This document shows, one piece after another, positions 42,734-51,997 of a stretch of 64,000 nucleotides of DNA. The notes below the pieces were generated by a model. It was not told where the DNA came from, did no database searches, and was given only the letters and a program-made list of their open reading frames with translations. The position numbers and the translations under genes are program-made. Source of the stretch: Streptomyces fuscichromogenes (lineage in GTDB: Bacteria; Actinomycetota; Actinomycetes; Streptomycetales; Streptomycetaceae); assembly GCF_014645815.1 (NCBI RefSeq), contig NZ_BMML01000004.1, forward strand, positions 372,001 to 436,000, read 5' to 3'. Within the stretch, counting starts at the first letter, position 1, and every line of letters starts with the position of its first letter.

Positions 42734-44023
42734 TTGCGTCCGCTGACCGACAACCCCATCCTCGACTTCGCCGACGACGCCTTCCGCTTCGAGCCCTACG
42801 TGGACGTGCTGCACGGCGCCGTCGAACAGGCGGAGCCACTGCCGCTCACCGTCGGCGTGTTCGGCTCCTGGGGTACCGGGAAGTCCAGCTTCCTGCGGCT
42901 GTGGGAGCGGCGGCTGAAGGACCGGGACGTGCGCACCATCTGGTTCAACCCCTGGAAGTACGACCGCAAGGTCGAGGTGTGGGCGGCGCTGCTGCACACG
43001 ATCCTGGCCGAGATGGAGGGCGAGGAGGGGCTGAAGGAGAAGGCCCTGCGGCTCGCCAAGGCCGCCACCTGGCTCTCGGTGCGGGCCGGGCTCGGCACGG
43101 CCGCCACGGTGGCCACCGGCGGCGTGATCAAGGGCGGTGACGTGGACTCCCTGCTCACCGAACTGTCCAGGGGCGATGCCGAGCAGTACCGGCAGATCAA
43201 CCGGTTCGAGAACGACTTCCGGGACGCCGTCAGGGAGTTCGTGGGCGCCGAGGGACGGCTGGTGGTCTTCGTCGACGACCTGGACCGCTGCACCCCGGAC
43301 TCGGCGATGACCGTGCTGGAGTCGCTCAAGCTGTTCCTCGGCGAGTCCCAGTGCGTGTTCGTGCTCGCCCTGGACCTGGACGTGCTGGCCGCCGTCGCCA
43401 CCAACAAGTTCGGCGACGCGTTCCGCGACGCGCCCGCCGAAGTGGTGTCCGGGCTGGCCTATCTCGACAAGATCGTCCAACTGCCGTTCTTCCTCCCGGA
43501 CGTCGGGTTCGACACCCTGCGCACGGCCTTCGCGCCCTGGGTCCACCGGCAGGTCGACGGCCCCGCCTTCTGGCGGCTGCTCCAGCGCGGCCTGGGCGCC
43601 AACCCGCGGCGGCTGAAGCGGTTCGTGAACGTCTTCAACATGGCGCTGGAGGTGAGCATCGCCCAGTCCGGGAGTACCGCGCCGGGCCCGGTCTTCCACC
43701 TGCAGCTGGCGGCGCTCCTGGTGATCCGCAGCCGGCACCGTGAGTTCTTCCACGTGCTGGCGGCGGATCCCACGTCCTGGGAACGGCTGGCGACCTACTT
43801 CCGGCGCATGGGGGACGCGGCCGACTCCCGCGAGCGCGACCGCTACCGGAGCGAACTGCCCGACGAGCTGGCGCCCTTCCGCGGAGACCGGGCCCTTGAG
43901 GGGCTGCTCGCCGCGGGCGGGGCCGAGGCCGTGCCGGCGCCCTCCGCCGAGACGGTCCGCTCGATGATCAGCACCCTGCGGGCCACGGCCGGCCCCGACG
44001 ACCTCGGCTCGACGGACGGCTGA
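42734..44023 (+). CDS. KAP-family P-loop NTPase
   Basis: 429 aa. Starts at TTG 42734 with GAAGGAG five bases upstream, 38 bases after the previous stop. Walker A VFGSWGTGKSSFL (42-54), the KAP hallmark TIWFNPWKYD (68-77), a weakly hydrophobic stretch ATWLSVRAGLGTAATVATGG (111-130) where KAP proteins carry membrane segments, and Walker B LVVFVDDLDRC (176-186). KAP NTPases include the F-plasmid phage-exclusion protein PifA and are often membrane-associated. As third gene of the cassette it probably assembles with, or anchors, the other two proteins. The MoxR ATPase usual in VMAP systems is absent, so this may replace it. Confidence 0.8.
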   Translation: MRPLTDNPILDFADDAFRFEPYVDVLHGAVEQAEPLPLTVGVFGSWGTGKSSFLRLWERRLKDRDVRTIWFNPWKYDRKVEVWAALLHTILAEMEGEEGLKEKALRLAKAATWLSVRAGLGTAATVATGGVIKGGDVDSLLTELSRGDAEQYRQINRFENDFRDAVREFVGAEGRLVVFVDDLDRCTPDSAMTVLESLKLFLGESQCVFVLALDLDVLAAVATNKFGDAFRDAPAEVVSGLAYLDKIVQLPFFLPDVGFDTLRTAFAPWVHRQVDGPAFWRLLQRGLGANPRRLKRFVNVFNMALEVSIAQSGSTAPGPVFHLQLAALLVIRSRHREFFHVLAADPTSWERLATYFRRMGDAADSRERDRYRSELPDELAPFRGDRALEGLLAAGGAEAVPAPSAETVRSMISTLRATAGPDDLGSTDG

Positions 44024-44074
44024 GGCGCCCCGGCCGGCCCGGGCGCCCCGGCCGGCGGGCGGACCGGGCCGCCC

Positions 44075-44899
44075 TCACCAGCTGTGCCGGGGCCGGGCCT
44101 GCCTGCCGAACAGCAGGCCGCGCGGCTCCGGCGGCGGAGGTGTGCCCCGTTTGAGCGGCCAGGCGAGCACCATGCCCGCGAGGAAGCCGACGACGTGCGC
44201 CGCGTATGCCACGGTCCCGGCGTCGGAGACGCCCTCGCCGGACGAGTACACGGCCTGGAGCACGAACCAGAAGCCCAGCACCAGCCAGGCCGGCAGCCGC
44301 AGCGGCAGGAAGACCAGGAACGGGACCAGCACCCAGACCCTGGCCGTCGGGTAGAGGACGAGATACGCGCCCAGGACGCCGGCGATCGCGCCGGACGCGC
44401 CGATCAGCGGGTCGCCCGAGGAGGCGTTGACGAGCGCGAAGCCGTAGCCGGCCGCGTAGCCGCAGACCACGTAGAAGAGGAGGTACCGGATGTGGCCCAT
44501 CCGGTCCTCGACGTTGTTGCCGAAGATCAGCAGGAACAGCATGTTGCCCAGCAGGTGCAGCCAGCTGCCGTGCAGGAACATCGCCGTCAGGACCGACAGC
44601 GCCGGCGACTTGTCGTAGCCGGGCGGGCCGACCACGCAGCCGGGGCCGTTCCGGCCGAGGCCGACCTGGCCGGTCGGTACCGTCTGCGGCATCTGATGGT
44701 GGATCAGTTCCCGGGGGACGGCCGCGTAGTGGTCCATGAAGGCCTGCAGATGACACAGCTGGGCCAGATCGCTGCCGCCGGCCACGGAGTCGGCTATGCC
44801 GGGCGTGAACAGGAAGACGAGCACGTTCGCGGCGATCAGCGCGTACGTCACGTACGGCGTGCGACGCACCGGGTTCACGTCATGAACAGGGATGACCAC
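44075..44899 (-). CDS. Rhomboid-family intramembrane serine protease
   Basis: 274 aa with six to seven membrane segments. LTAMFLHGSWLHLLGNMLFL holds the conserved His-Asn region, LIGASGAIAGVLGAYLVLYP the nucleophile Ser (GASG), and TVAYAAHVVGFLAGMVL the catalytic His. Cleaves membrane-protein segments inside the bilayer; substrate unknown. A soluble loop of about 65 residues lies between the first helix and the catalytic core. GTG 44899 is the only reasonable start. Convergent with the KAP gene; the 51-base gap has two copies of GGCGCCCCGGCCGGC. Confidence 0.9.
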   Translation of the reverse strand: MVIPVHDVNPVRRTPYVTYALIAANVLVFLFTPGIADSVAGGSDLAQLCHLQAFMDHYAAVPRELIHHQMPQTVPTGQVGLGRNGPGCVVGPPGYDKSPALSVLTAMFLHGSWLHLLGNMLFLLIFGNNVEDRMGHIRYLLFYVVCGYAAGYGFALVNASSGDPLIGASGAIAGVLGAYLVLYPTARVWVLVPFLVFLPLRLPAWLVLGFWFVLQAVYSSGEGVSDAGTVAYAAHVVGFLAGMVLAWPLKRGTPPPPEPRGLLFGRQARPRHSW

Positions 44900-45017
44900 A
44901 GGGAAGTAGTGCCCAGGGAGCGGAGCCCCGAAGCGGAGCGTTCATATGAACGTCGTACCGGTCGCGCACGTATGTCTGTGAAACCGACTTCAGGCACAGG
45001 CGACGTAAGGACAGGCA

Positions 45018-45320
45018 ATGAACGAGCGGGTTGCTCCTCAGGCGTTCCCTCCCATGCAGGCCCTGCCCGACGGTGAGGCGGAGATCTCCCTCGTCGTGCG
45101 GCTCCCCTGGGAGGACGTGGCACGGCTCGGTCAGGAGGCCGGGCGGCTGGCGGCTCAGATGCAGCGGCCGGTGACGCTGGACGAGGCCGTGAGCAACCGG
45201 CTGCGGTCGACCCGGCCGGGGGCGGCGCATGCGCGGCCGGGGACCGAGCAGCCTGCTGCCGCGGCTGTGCCGGGTGGGGCCGGGGTGACTTCGTTGCCGC
45301 GGATCAGCGGGACGGCTTAG
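45018..45320 (+). CDS. Small conserved hypothetical protein
   Basis: 100 aa from ATG 45018 with AAGGA about seven bases upstream. First 60 residues (ALPDGEAEISLVVRLPWEDV, RLGQEAGRLAAQMQRPVTLD) look like a compact strand-helix-helix domain similar in size to ribbon-helix-helix proteins; the C-terminal 40 residues are Ala/Gly/Pro-rich and probably disordered. Divergent from the rhomboid gene with a 118-base gap. Function unknown. Confidence 0.6.
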   Translation: MNERVAPQAFPPMQALPDGEAEISLVVRLPWEDVARLGQEAGRLAAQMQRPVTLDEAVSNRLRSTRPGAAHARPGTEQPAAAAVPGGAGVTSLPRISGTA

Positions 45321-45350
45321 GGCGCGTTGCGGAGTGCGGGTGCGTGGGGG

Positions 45351-45402
45351 TCTGGTCGCGCCCCGCGGCGGAGCCGCACATCGACTACGCCCCGCGCCCC
45401 TG
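45351..45402 (-). repeat. Dispersed intergenic repeat, long variant, reverse
   Basis: Reverse complement reads GGGGCGCGGGGCGTAGTCGA, then TGTGCGGCTCCGCCGCGGGG, then CGCGACCAGA, nearly identical to 24372-24459. Confidence 0.75.
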
Positions 45403-45423
45403 AGTTGGTGACCTCGGCGCCCC

Positions 45424-46809
45424 TCAGAAAGCTCGCACCTTTGTCGCCGCCTTCCTCGCCGCCACCAGTACCGGGTCCCACACCGGTGAGAACGGCGGGG
45501 CGTAGCCCAGGTCCAGGGCCGTCATCTGTTCCACCGTCATCTCCGCCGTCAGGGCGACCGCCGCGATGTCGACGCGCTTGCCCGCGCCCTCCCGCCCCAC
45601 GATCTGGACGCCGAGCAGGCGGCCGGTCCGGCGTTCCGCGAGCATCTTGACCGTCATGGGACTCGCGCCGGGGTAGTAGCCGGCGCGGCTCGTGGACTCG
45701 ATGGTCACCGTCTCGAACCGGAGGCCCGCCCGCAGGGCGTCCTTCTCGCGCAGACCGGTGCGCGCGATCTCCAGGTCGCAGACCTTGCTCACCGCGGTGC
45801 CGACGACACCCGGGAACGTGGCGTAACCGCCGCCCACGTTGGTGCCGATGACCTGGCCGTGCTTGTTGGCGTGGGTGCCCAGCGGGATGTACTGCTCCTG
45901 GCCCGAGACCAGGTTCAGGACCTCCACGCAGTCGCCGCCCGCCCAGATGTCCTCGTGGCCGCGCACCCGCATCGCGAGGTCGGTCAGCAGGCCGCCGCGC
46001 CCGCCCAGCGGCAGGCCCGCGGCGGCGGCCAGGCGGGTCTCGGGCCGGACCCCGATGCCGAGGACCACCACGTCCGCCGGGTACTCGGCGTCCGGCGTGG
46101 CCACCGCGCGCACCCTGCCGTCCTCGCCGGTGCGCACCTCGGTCACCTCGGTGTCGTTGACCATGGTGATGCCGAGGCCCTGCATGGCCTTGTGCACCAG
46201 GCGGCCCATGTCCGGGTCGAGCGTGGACATCGGCTCGCTGCCGCGGTTGACGACCGTCACCCGGTAGCCTCGGTTGATCATCGCCTCGGCCATCTCCACG
46301 CCGATGTAACCGGCGCCGACCACCACGGCCCGCCGGCCACGCGTGCGTGCCAGCGTGTCGAGGAGGGCCTGGCCGTCGTCCAGGGTCTGCACACCGTGCA
46401 CCCCCGGCGCGTCCGCGCCCGGCATGTCCGGGCGGATCGGGCGGGCACCGGTCCCGATGACGAGTCTGTCGTACGACGTCCAGGACTCGGCGCCGGAATC
46501 GACGTCACGCGCGCGTACCCGCTTCCCGGCCACGTCGATCTCCATGACCTCGGTACGCATCCGCAGGTCGATCTCGCGCGCCCGGTGCTCCTCGGGCGAC
46601 CGCGCGATCAGCCGGTCCCGCTCCTCGACGTCCCCGCCGACCCAGTACGGGATGCCGCACGCCGAGTAGGAGGTGAAGTGGCCGCGCTCGAAGGCCACGA
46701 TCTCCAACTCGTCCGGTCCCCGCAGCCGACGCGCCTGGGACGCCGCGGACATGCCCGCGGCGTCACCGCCGATCACGACCAGTCGTTCCCGCCCACCGTT
46801 CATGCTCAT
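45424..46809 (-). CDS. CoA-disulfide reductase / NADH oxidase-like flavoprotein
   Basis: 461 aa. FAD-binding VVIGGDAAGMSAASQARRL at the N-terminus, NAD(P)H-binding VVVGAGYIGVEMAEAM, and the second FAD motif IWAGGDCVEV. The single redox Cys is in FTSYSACGIPYWVGG, the position used by CoA-disulfide reductases and NADH oxidase/peroxidase rather than a CxxxxC dithiol. The C-terminal dimerisation domain has LGYAPPFSPVWDPV, typical of the CoADR branch. Physiological substrate uncertain; Streptomyces use mycothiol as main thiol. Start ATG 46809 is leaderless by its -10 box. Confidence 0.85.
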   Translation of the reverse strand: MSMNGGRERLVVIGGDAAGMSAASQARRLRGPDELEIVAFERGHFTSYSACGIPYWVGGDVEERDRLIARSPEEHRAREIDLRMRTEVMEIDVAGKRVRARDVDSGAESWTSYDRLVIGTGARPIRPDMPGADAPGVHGVQTLDDGQALLDTLARTRGRRAVVVGAGYIGVEMAEAMINRGYRVTVVNRGSEPMSTLDPDMGRLVHKAMQGLGITMVNDTEVTEVRTGEDGRVRAVATPDAEYPADVVVLGIGVRPETRLAAAAGLPLGGRGGLLTDLAMRVRGHEDIWAGGDCVEVLNLVSGQEQYIPLGTHANKHGQVIGTNVGGGYATFPGVVGTAVSKVCDLEIARTGLREKDALRAGLRFETVTIESTSRAGYYPGASPMTVKMLAERRTGRLLGVQIVGREGAGKRVDIAAVALTAEMTVEQMTALDLGYAPPFSPVWDPVLVAARKAATKVRAF

Positions 46810-46815
46810 GCGAAC

Positions 46816-46821
46816 ACGCTA
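46816..46821 (-). promoter_or_regulatory. -10 box of a predicted leaderless promoter
   Basis: TAGCGT on the minus strand, 6 bases before ATG 46809. Confidence 0.6.
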
Positions 46822-46846
46822 CGGGGCGCGGGCATTTCGGGCTCGC

Positions 46847-47740
46847 TCAGGTCTCGCCGCCGGGCCGGGCGGGGGTACGCCGCCTGCGCACGAGCTTCCA
46901 CCACAGCAGCGCCCCCAGGGCCGCCAGTGCCGCGAACGGCAGGGCCGCGCCCACGGCCAGGGCGATCCAGCGCAGCATCGTGACGAAGACGTGCCAGCCG
47001 CCGGACAGGGCGTCCACGAACCCCGGGGAGTCGTCCTTCGCGGCCGCCTGCTTCACCGGCGTTCGGGTGAGCGACAGGGTGATGGTGGCCAGGCTGGTGC
47101 GGTCCTTCAACGACGCCTGCCGGGCGAGCAGCGCCTCCAGATCGGCCTCCCGGCTGCTCAACTCCCCTTCCAGGGTCACCACGTCACCGAGCTTGGCCGC
47201 CCGGTCCATCAGCTCGCGGACCCGGGCCACGCTGGCCCGCTGCGACTTGATCCGGCTGTCCACGTCCACCACCTGGTCGGTGACGTCCTGCGCCTTCGCG
47301 GTGCGGTCGAGCAGTCTGCCCGCGCCCTGGAGACCGGTGAGCACCTCGTCGTACTTCTCGGTCGGCACGCGCAGGACCACCCGGGTCCGCTCCTGGCCCC
47401 GGGAGTCCCGGGTGGTGGTCTCGTCGCCGACATAGCCCCCGGCGTTCTCGGCGGTGGTGCGGGCGTCGTCCAGGGCCTTGGGCACGTCCTTGACCTGCAC
47501 GGTCAGGGAGGCGGTGCGGATGATCCGGTTCACCGTGAGGTCGGGTGCCGTCCGGCCGGCCCCGCTGCCGGTGTCCTTGGCGCCTGCCGAGCCCGCCGCC
47601 TCCCGGACCGCGCCGTTCGCGCCCGCCTTGGCGTCGCCGGCGGTACTGCCGGCGGACGTGCCGCTCGCACTGCATCCGGTGAGGACGAGCGCGGCGGCGA
47701 GCAGGATGCCGGCGAGGGCGGGTCGTACGGGATGTCGCAT
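46847..47740 (-). CDS. DUF4349-domain lipoprotein
   Basis: 297 aa. Signal peptide with lipobox LTGC (residues 20-23), a low-complexity Gly/Ala/Ser linker to ~60, then the DUF4349 domain (IRTASLTVQVKDVPKALDDA, RVPTEKYDEVLTGLQGAGRL) with a coiled-coil of about 60 residues (DVDSRIKSQRASVARVRELM). A C-terminal membrane helix (WIALAVGAALPFAALAALGA) ends in a basic tail. Both lipid-anchored and membrane-spanning, envelope-facing, function unknown. ATG 47740 follows a GGGGGGAA site. Divergent from hemY. Confidence 0.8.
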   Translation of the reverse strand: MRHPVRPALAGILLAAALVLTGCSASGTSAGSTAGDAKAGANGAVREAAGSAGAKDTGSGAGRTAPDLTVNRIIRTASLTVQVKDVPKALDDARTTAENAGGYVGDETTTRDSRGQERTRVVLRVPTEKYDEVLTGLQGAGRLLDRTAKAQDVTDQVVDVDSRIKSQRASVARVRELMDRAAKLGDVVTLEGELSSREADLEALLARQASLKDRTSLATITLSLTRTPVKQAAAKDDSPGFVDALSGGWHVFVTMLRWIALAVGAALPFAALAALGALLWWKLVRRRRTPARPGGET

Positions 47741-47895
47741 GGTTCCCCCCGAGGGTCGTGATGACGGACGCTCCTTCGACGCCGGGGCGGGACGGGACGT
47801 TCGACGGCGCCGGTCCCGATGCGGTCACGGACCGGACGCGTGCCGGTCACCGGGTCCGGGCGGGGGCGTCAGCGGGGTCTGAGAGAGTGGGGTCC

Positions 47896-49458
47896 ATGAG
47901 CGCAACGGGTACGGGCACGGGGCATGTCGTCGTCATCGGGGCCGGGATCGCGGGGCTGGCCGCGGCGCACCGGCTGCTGGAGCGCGGCTCGCGCGTGACC
48001 GTGCTGGAGGCCTCGGAGAGAGTCGGCGGCAAGCTGCTGCCCGGCGAGATCGCGGGTGTCCGCGTCGACCTGGGCGCCGAGTCGATGCTGGCCCGCCGGC
48101 CCGAGGCGGTCACCCTGGCCCGCGAGGCGGGTCTCGCCGACCGGCTGCGGCCGCCGGCCACCGCCACCGCGTCGATCTGGACCCGGGGTGCCCTGCGGCC
48201 GATGCCCAAGGGCCATGTCATGGGCGTCCCCGGCACCGCCGCCGCGCTGTCCGGGGTGCTGTCCGAGGAGGGCCTCGCCCGCATCGAGCGCGACGCCGAC
48301 CTGCCCCGCACCGAGGTCGGCGACGACGTGGCGGTGGGGGAGTACGTGGCCGCCCGGCTGGGCCGGGAGGTCGTCGACCGCTTGGTGGAACCCCTGCTCG
48401 GCGGGGTCTACGCGGGCGACGCGTACCGGATCTCGCTGCGTTCGGCGGTCCCGCAGCTCTATCAGGCAGCCCGGACCCATGACTCGCTGACCGAGGCCGT
48501 CCGCGAGATCCAGGCCAAGGCGGCCGCCGGCCCGCAGACCGGGCCGGTCTTCATGGGCATCGAGGGCGGCGTCGGCACCCTGCCGCTCGCGGTGGCCGAG
48601 TCGGTGCGGGCCCGCGGCGGCGAGATCGTCACCGGCACGCCCGTGACGGAGCTGCGCAGGGTCCCGGCCGCGGCCGACCACGACGGCTCCCGGCCCGCCG
48701 CCGGACCCGGCCCCTCGACCACGGCCGCCGGCCCGGCCGACGTCGGTTCCGGGCCCGTGGCCGCGGACGGCTCGCGCACCGTCTGGCGGGTGGTCGCCGG
48801 GGACCGGGTGCTGCATGCCGACGCGGTGGTCGCGGCCGTTCCGGCGCCCGCCGCCGCCACCCTCCTGCGCGCCGAGGTGCCCGCCGCCGCGGCCGAACTG
48901 GCCGCCGTCGAGTACGCCTCGATGGCCCTGATCACCCTCGCCTACCGCCGCGCCGACCTCGCCCTGCCCGAGGGCAGCGGCTTCCTGGTGCCGCCCGTCG
49001 ACGGCCGCACCATCAAGGCGTCCACCTTCGCCTCCCAGAAGTGGGGCTGGATCGCCGACGAGAACCCGGACGTCGTCGTCCTGCGCACCTCGGTCGGCCG
49101 GTACGGCGAGACCGCCGTCCTCGGCCGCGAGGACGCCGGCCTCGTCGACGTCTCCCGGCACGACCTGCGCGCGGCCACCGGCCTGGCCGCGGCCCCCGTC
49201 GCCACCCGCGTCACCCGCTGGACCGACGGCCTGCCCCAGTACCCGGTCGGCCACCACGCGCGCGTGGCCCGCGTCCGCGAACACGTCGGCAAGCTGCCGG
49301 GCCTCGCGGTCTGCGGCGCGCAGTACGACGGGGTGGGCATCCCCGCCTGCATCGCGAGCGCGTACGCGGCGGTGGACCAGCTGGCGGGCGACCTCGGCGG
49401 CGTCGAGGAGCTGACGGCCGACCCGGTGCAGAGCCTGCACGGCGGAGCGGGAGAATAG
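47896..49458 (+). CDS. hemY: Coproporphyrinogen III oxidase, HemY/CgoX type
   Basis: 520 aa FAD-dependent oxidase. [20 protein letters not shown] binds [16 protein letters not shown] is the usual second motif, and the C-terminal [20 protein letters not shown] closes the FAD site. In Actinobacteria this enzyme oxidises coproporphyrinogen III to coproporphyrin III. About 45 residues near 258-302 ([14 protein letters not shown] onward) are an Ala/Gly/Pro-rich insertion not typical for the family. ATG 47896 has GAGAGT seven bases upstream (leaderless type). Five bases separate it from chdC, so they form an operon. Confidence 0.9.
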   Translation: MSATGTGTGHVVVIGAGIAGLAAAHRLLERGSRVTVLEASERVGGKLLPGEIAGVRVDLGAESMLARRPEAVTLAREAGLADRLRPPATATASIWTRGALRPMPKGHVMGVPGTAAALSGVLSEEGLARIERDADLPRTEVGDDVAVGEYVAARLGREVVDRLVEPLLGGVYAGDAYRISLRSAVPQLYQAARTHDSLTEAVREIQAKAAAGPQTGPVFMGIEGGVGTLPLAVAESVRARGGEIVTGTPVTELRRVPAAADHDGSRPAAGPGPSTTAAGPADVGSGPVAADGSRTVWRVVAGDRVLHADAVVAAVPAPAAATLLRAEVPAAAAELAAVEYASMALITLAYRRADLALPEGSGFLVPPVDGRTIKASTFASQKWGWIADENPDVVVLRTSVGRYGETAVLGREDAGLVDVSRHDLRAATGLAAAPVATRVTRWTDGLPQYPVGHHARVARVREHVGKLPGLAVCGAQYDGVGIPACIASAYAAVDQLAGDLGGVEELTADPVQSLHGGAGE

Positions 49459-49463
49459 GGACC

Positions 49464-50195
49464 ATGAGTGACGACGCCCCCACCACCGAGTCCGGCAGGG
49501 TCCCGAACAAGGGCAAGCTGGCCAAGGACCTCAACGAGGTCATCCGCTACACCCTGTGGTCGGTCTTCAGGCTGAAGGACGTGCTGCCCGAGGACCGCGC
49601 GGGCTACGCCGACGAGGTCCAGGAGCTGTTCGACCAGCTCGCCGCCAAGGACGTGACCGTCCGCGGCACCTACGACGTCTCCGGGCTGCGCGCCGACGCC
49701 GACCTGATGATCTGGTGGCACGCGGAGACCAGCGACCAGCTGCAGGAGGCGTACAACCTCTTCCGCCGCACCAGGCTCGGCCGCGCCCTCACGCCGGTCT
49801 GGTCGAACATGGCGCTGCACCGCCCCGCCGAGTTCAACCGCTCGCACATCCCGGCCTTCCTCGCCGACGAGACCCCGCGCAACTACGTCAGCGTGTACCC
49901 GTTCGTGCGGTCGTACGACTGGTACCTGCTGCCCGACGAGGACCGCCGCCGGATGCTCGCCGACCACGGCAAGATGGCCCGCGGCTACCCGGACGTGCGG
50001 GCCAACACGGTCGCCTCGTTCTCGCTCGGCGACTACGAGTGGCTGCTGGCCTTCGAGGCCGACGAGCTGTACCGCATCGTCGACCTCATGCGCCACCTGC
50101 GTGCCTCCGAGGCCCGGATGCACGTCCGCGAGGAGGTCCCCTTCTACACCGGGCGCCGTAAGTCGGTGGCCGAGCTGGTCGCGGGCCTCGCCTGA
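49464..50195 (+). CDS. chdC: Coproheme decarboxylase (ChdC/HemQ)
   Basis: 243 aa chlorite-dismutase-like protein. Converts coproheme to haem b by two oxidative decarboxylations. [19 protein letters not shown] contains the Tyr in the position known to be catalytic, [16 protein letters not shown] the expected haem-ligand region, and [20 protein letters not shown] is conserved. Final step of the coproporphyrin-dependent haem pathway, fitting the adjacent hemY. GGGAG ten bases before the ATG lies inside the end of hemY. The convergent peptidase gene ends only seven bases beyond. Confidence 0.93.
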   Translation: MSDDAPTTESGRVPNKGKLAKDLNEVIRYTLWSVFRLKDVLPEDRAGYADEVQELFDQLAAKDVTVRGTYDVSGLRADADLMIWWHAETSDQLQEAYNLFRRTRLGRALTPVWSNMALHRPAEFNRSHIPAFLADETPRNYVSVYPFVRSYDWYLLPDEDRRRMLADHGKMARGYPDVRANTVASFSLGDYEWLLAFEADELYRIVDLMRHLRASEARMHVREEVPFYTGRRKSVAELVAGLA

Positions 50196-50202
50196 CCGGT
50201 CG

Positions 50203-51843
50203 TCAGCGGTGGTCGGCCTTGCCCTTCAGGGAGTCGCGCAGGTTCTTCCGCCGGGCATGGTCGGCCGTCGGCTTCGGCTCGGCGTGGCCCGCGCAGGAGG
50301 CGTGCCGGTCCGGGAGCCGGCCCTCCAGCAGGTAGGCCTCCAGGTAGCCGTTCACGCACTTGTTGGGGCCGCCGCCGATGCCGTGCGTGCCCGCGTCCCG
50401 CTCGGTCACCAGCACCGAGTCGGCCAGCCGCCGGTTCATCTCCAGCGCGCCCGCGTACGGCGTGGCCGCGTCCCGCTCGGCCTGGAGGATGAGCGTCGGC
50501 GGCAGCTCGCCGGGGCCCGTGCGCACGTCGAGGGCCTTCTGCCGGGGGACCGGCCAGTAGGCGCACGGCAGGTTCATGAAGGCGTTGTCCCAGGTCTCGA
50601 AGGGCGCCACGCGGGCCAGCCGGGTGTTGTCCCGGTCCCAGGTGGCGAAGTCCCTCGGCCAGGGGGCGTCGTTGCACTCGACGGCCGTGTAGACCGCGGT
50701 GCCGTTCTCCGCCTCGGCGGCCGTCTCCGCCGCCGGTGCCGCCAGCCGGACCAGGGGCTTGGCGTCCCCCTTCAGGAACTTCGACAGCGCCTCCGCCCGG
50801 CTGGGCCAGTAGTCGTCGTAGTACCCGGCCGACAGGAACGCGCCCTGCAGCTGCCCCGGCCCGACCTTTCCGCCGGCCGCCTTCTTGGTCAGCCGCCGGA
50901 CCGCCTTGTCGTAACTCGCCTGCACCTTCGCGGCCGTGTCGCCCAGCCCGTACACGTCGTCGTGCTTGGCGATCCAGTCCCGGAAGTCCGCCCAGCGGCC
51001 CTCGAACGCGGCCGACTGCTCCAGGTTGTCCCGGTACCAGATCCGCTCCGGGTCCGGGTTCACCGCCGAGTCCAGCACCATCCGCCGCACGTGCGAGGGG
51101 AACAGGGTCGCGTACAGCGCGCCGAAGTAGGTGCCGTACGAGGCGCCCATGAAGGTCAGCCGGTCCTCGCCGAGCGCCGCGCGCAGCACGTCCAGGTCAC
51201 GGGCGTTGTTGAGCGAGGTGTAGTGGCGGAGCCTGCTCCCGGAGCGCTTGAGACAGCCCTGCGCGTACGCCTTCGCCTCCTTGATCCGGGCCTTCTTGTA
51301 CGACTCGGAGGGGTGCGTCGGCGACTGCGACGGCGCCTTGAAGAACTGCTTGGGGTTCACGCAGGACAGCGGGGCGGAGCGGTCGACGCCGCGCGGGGCG
51401 TAGCCGACCAGGTCGTAGGCGGCGGCGATGCGCTTCCACTCGGGCAGCACGCCGATCATCGGGAAGAGCATGCCGGAGGCGCCGGGGCCGCCCGGGTTGT
51501 AGACCAGGACGCCCTGCCGGGGCACCTTGCGCTTGCTGTTGTGCGGGTCCTTGTGGGTGGCCGTCACCCGGCTGACGGTCAGTCTGATCTGCTTGCCGTC
51601 CGGGTGCGCGTAGTCCAGCGGGACGCTCACCGTGCCGCACCGGAAGGTGTCCGGCGCCTCCAGGTCGGTGGCGCATCGGCCGAAGTCGATGCCCGCCGCG
51701 CGCGCCCGCGCGGCGGCCACGGCGGTACCGCGCAGTTCGGCCGCCGCGGAGTCCGGGACGCGGGGGGCGCTCCCGGCCGGGGCGGCGGCCAGAGTGGTCA
51801 GGATCAGGGACCCGGCGGCCGAGTACAGGACGGGGGCTCTCAA
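50203..51843 (-). CDS. Secreted tripeptidyl-aminopeptidase-like alpha/beta hydrolase (MEROPS S33)
   Basis: 546 aa from TTG 51843, with AAGGGA seven bases upstream. Signal peptide APVLYSAAGSLILTTLAAAP followed by AGSA. The oxyanion region is LVYNPGGPGASGM and the nucleophile Ser is in FMGASYGTYFGALYA. The C-terminal TAP-like domain has PTLILQAERDAATPY (Asp) and GTHGIGGG (His). This is the SlpD/SlpE/TAP family of Streptomyces exported peptidases removing N-terminal tripeptides. Cys residues in the lid region are probably disulfides. Alone in its unit, convergent with chdC. Confidence 0.88.
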   Translation of the reverse strand: MRAPVLYSAAGSLILTTLAAAPAGSAPRVPDSAAAELRGTAVAAARARAAGIDFGRCATDLEAPDTFRCGTVSVPLDYAHPDGKQIRLTVSRVTATHKDPHNSKRKVPRQGVLVYNPGGPGASGMLFPMIGVLPEWKRIAAAYDLVGYAPRGVDRSAPLSCVNPKQFFKAPSQSPTHPSESYKKARIKEAKAYAQGCLKRSGSRLRHYTSLNNARDLDVLRAALGEDRLTFMGASYGTYFGALYATLFPSHVRRMVLDSAVNPDPERIWYRDNLEQSAAFEGRWADFRDWIAKHDDVYGLGDTAAKVQASYDKAVRRLTKKAAGGKVGPGQLQGAFLSAGYYDDYWPSRAEALSKFLKGDAKPLVRLAAPAAETAAEAENGTAVYTAVECNDAPWPRDFATWDRDNTRLARVAPFETWDNAFMNLPCAYWPVPRQKALDVRTGPGELPPTLILQAERDAATPYAGALEMNRRLADSVLVTERDAGTHGIGGGPNKCVNGYLEAYLLEGRLPDRHASCAGHAEPKPTADHARRKNLRDSLKGKADHR

Positions 51844-51997
51844 TGGCGTATCCCTTCGGTGCACGGCTGCGGTGGCGTGGCGGCAACGGCGCCGCAGCGA
51901 CTGCACGGCAGCAATAAAAGGGATATTTCGACCGGTGGTCGGCGAACGCAAGCACCATGGGCCGGTGTCGGCGCCCGATCCCCCTATGCGCCCCCGC

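Noticed and set aside
44024..44074. Duplicated GGCGCCCCGGCCGGC as a possible attachment site
   Set aside because: Two copies only a few bases apart between convergent genes look like a terminator or slippage product, with no integrase or tRNA nearby.
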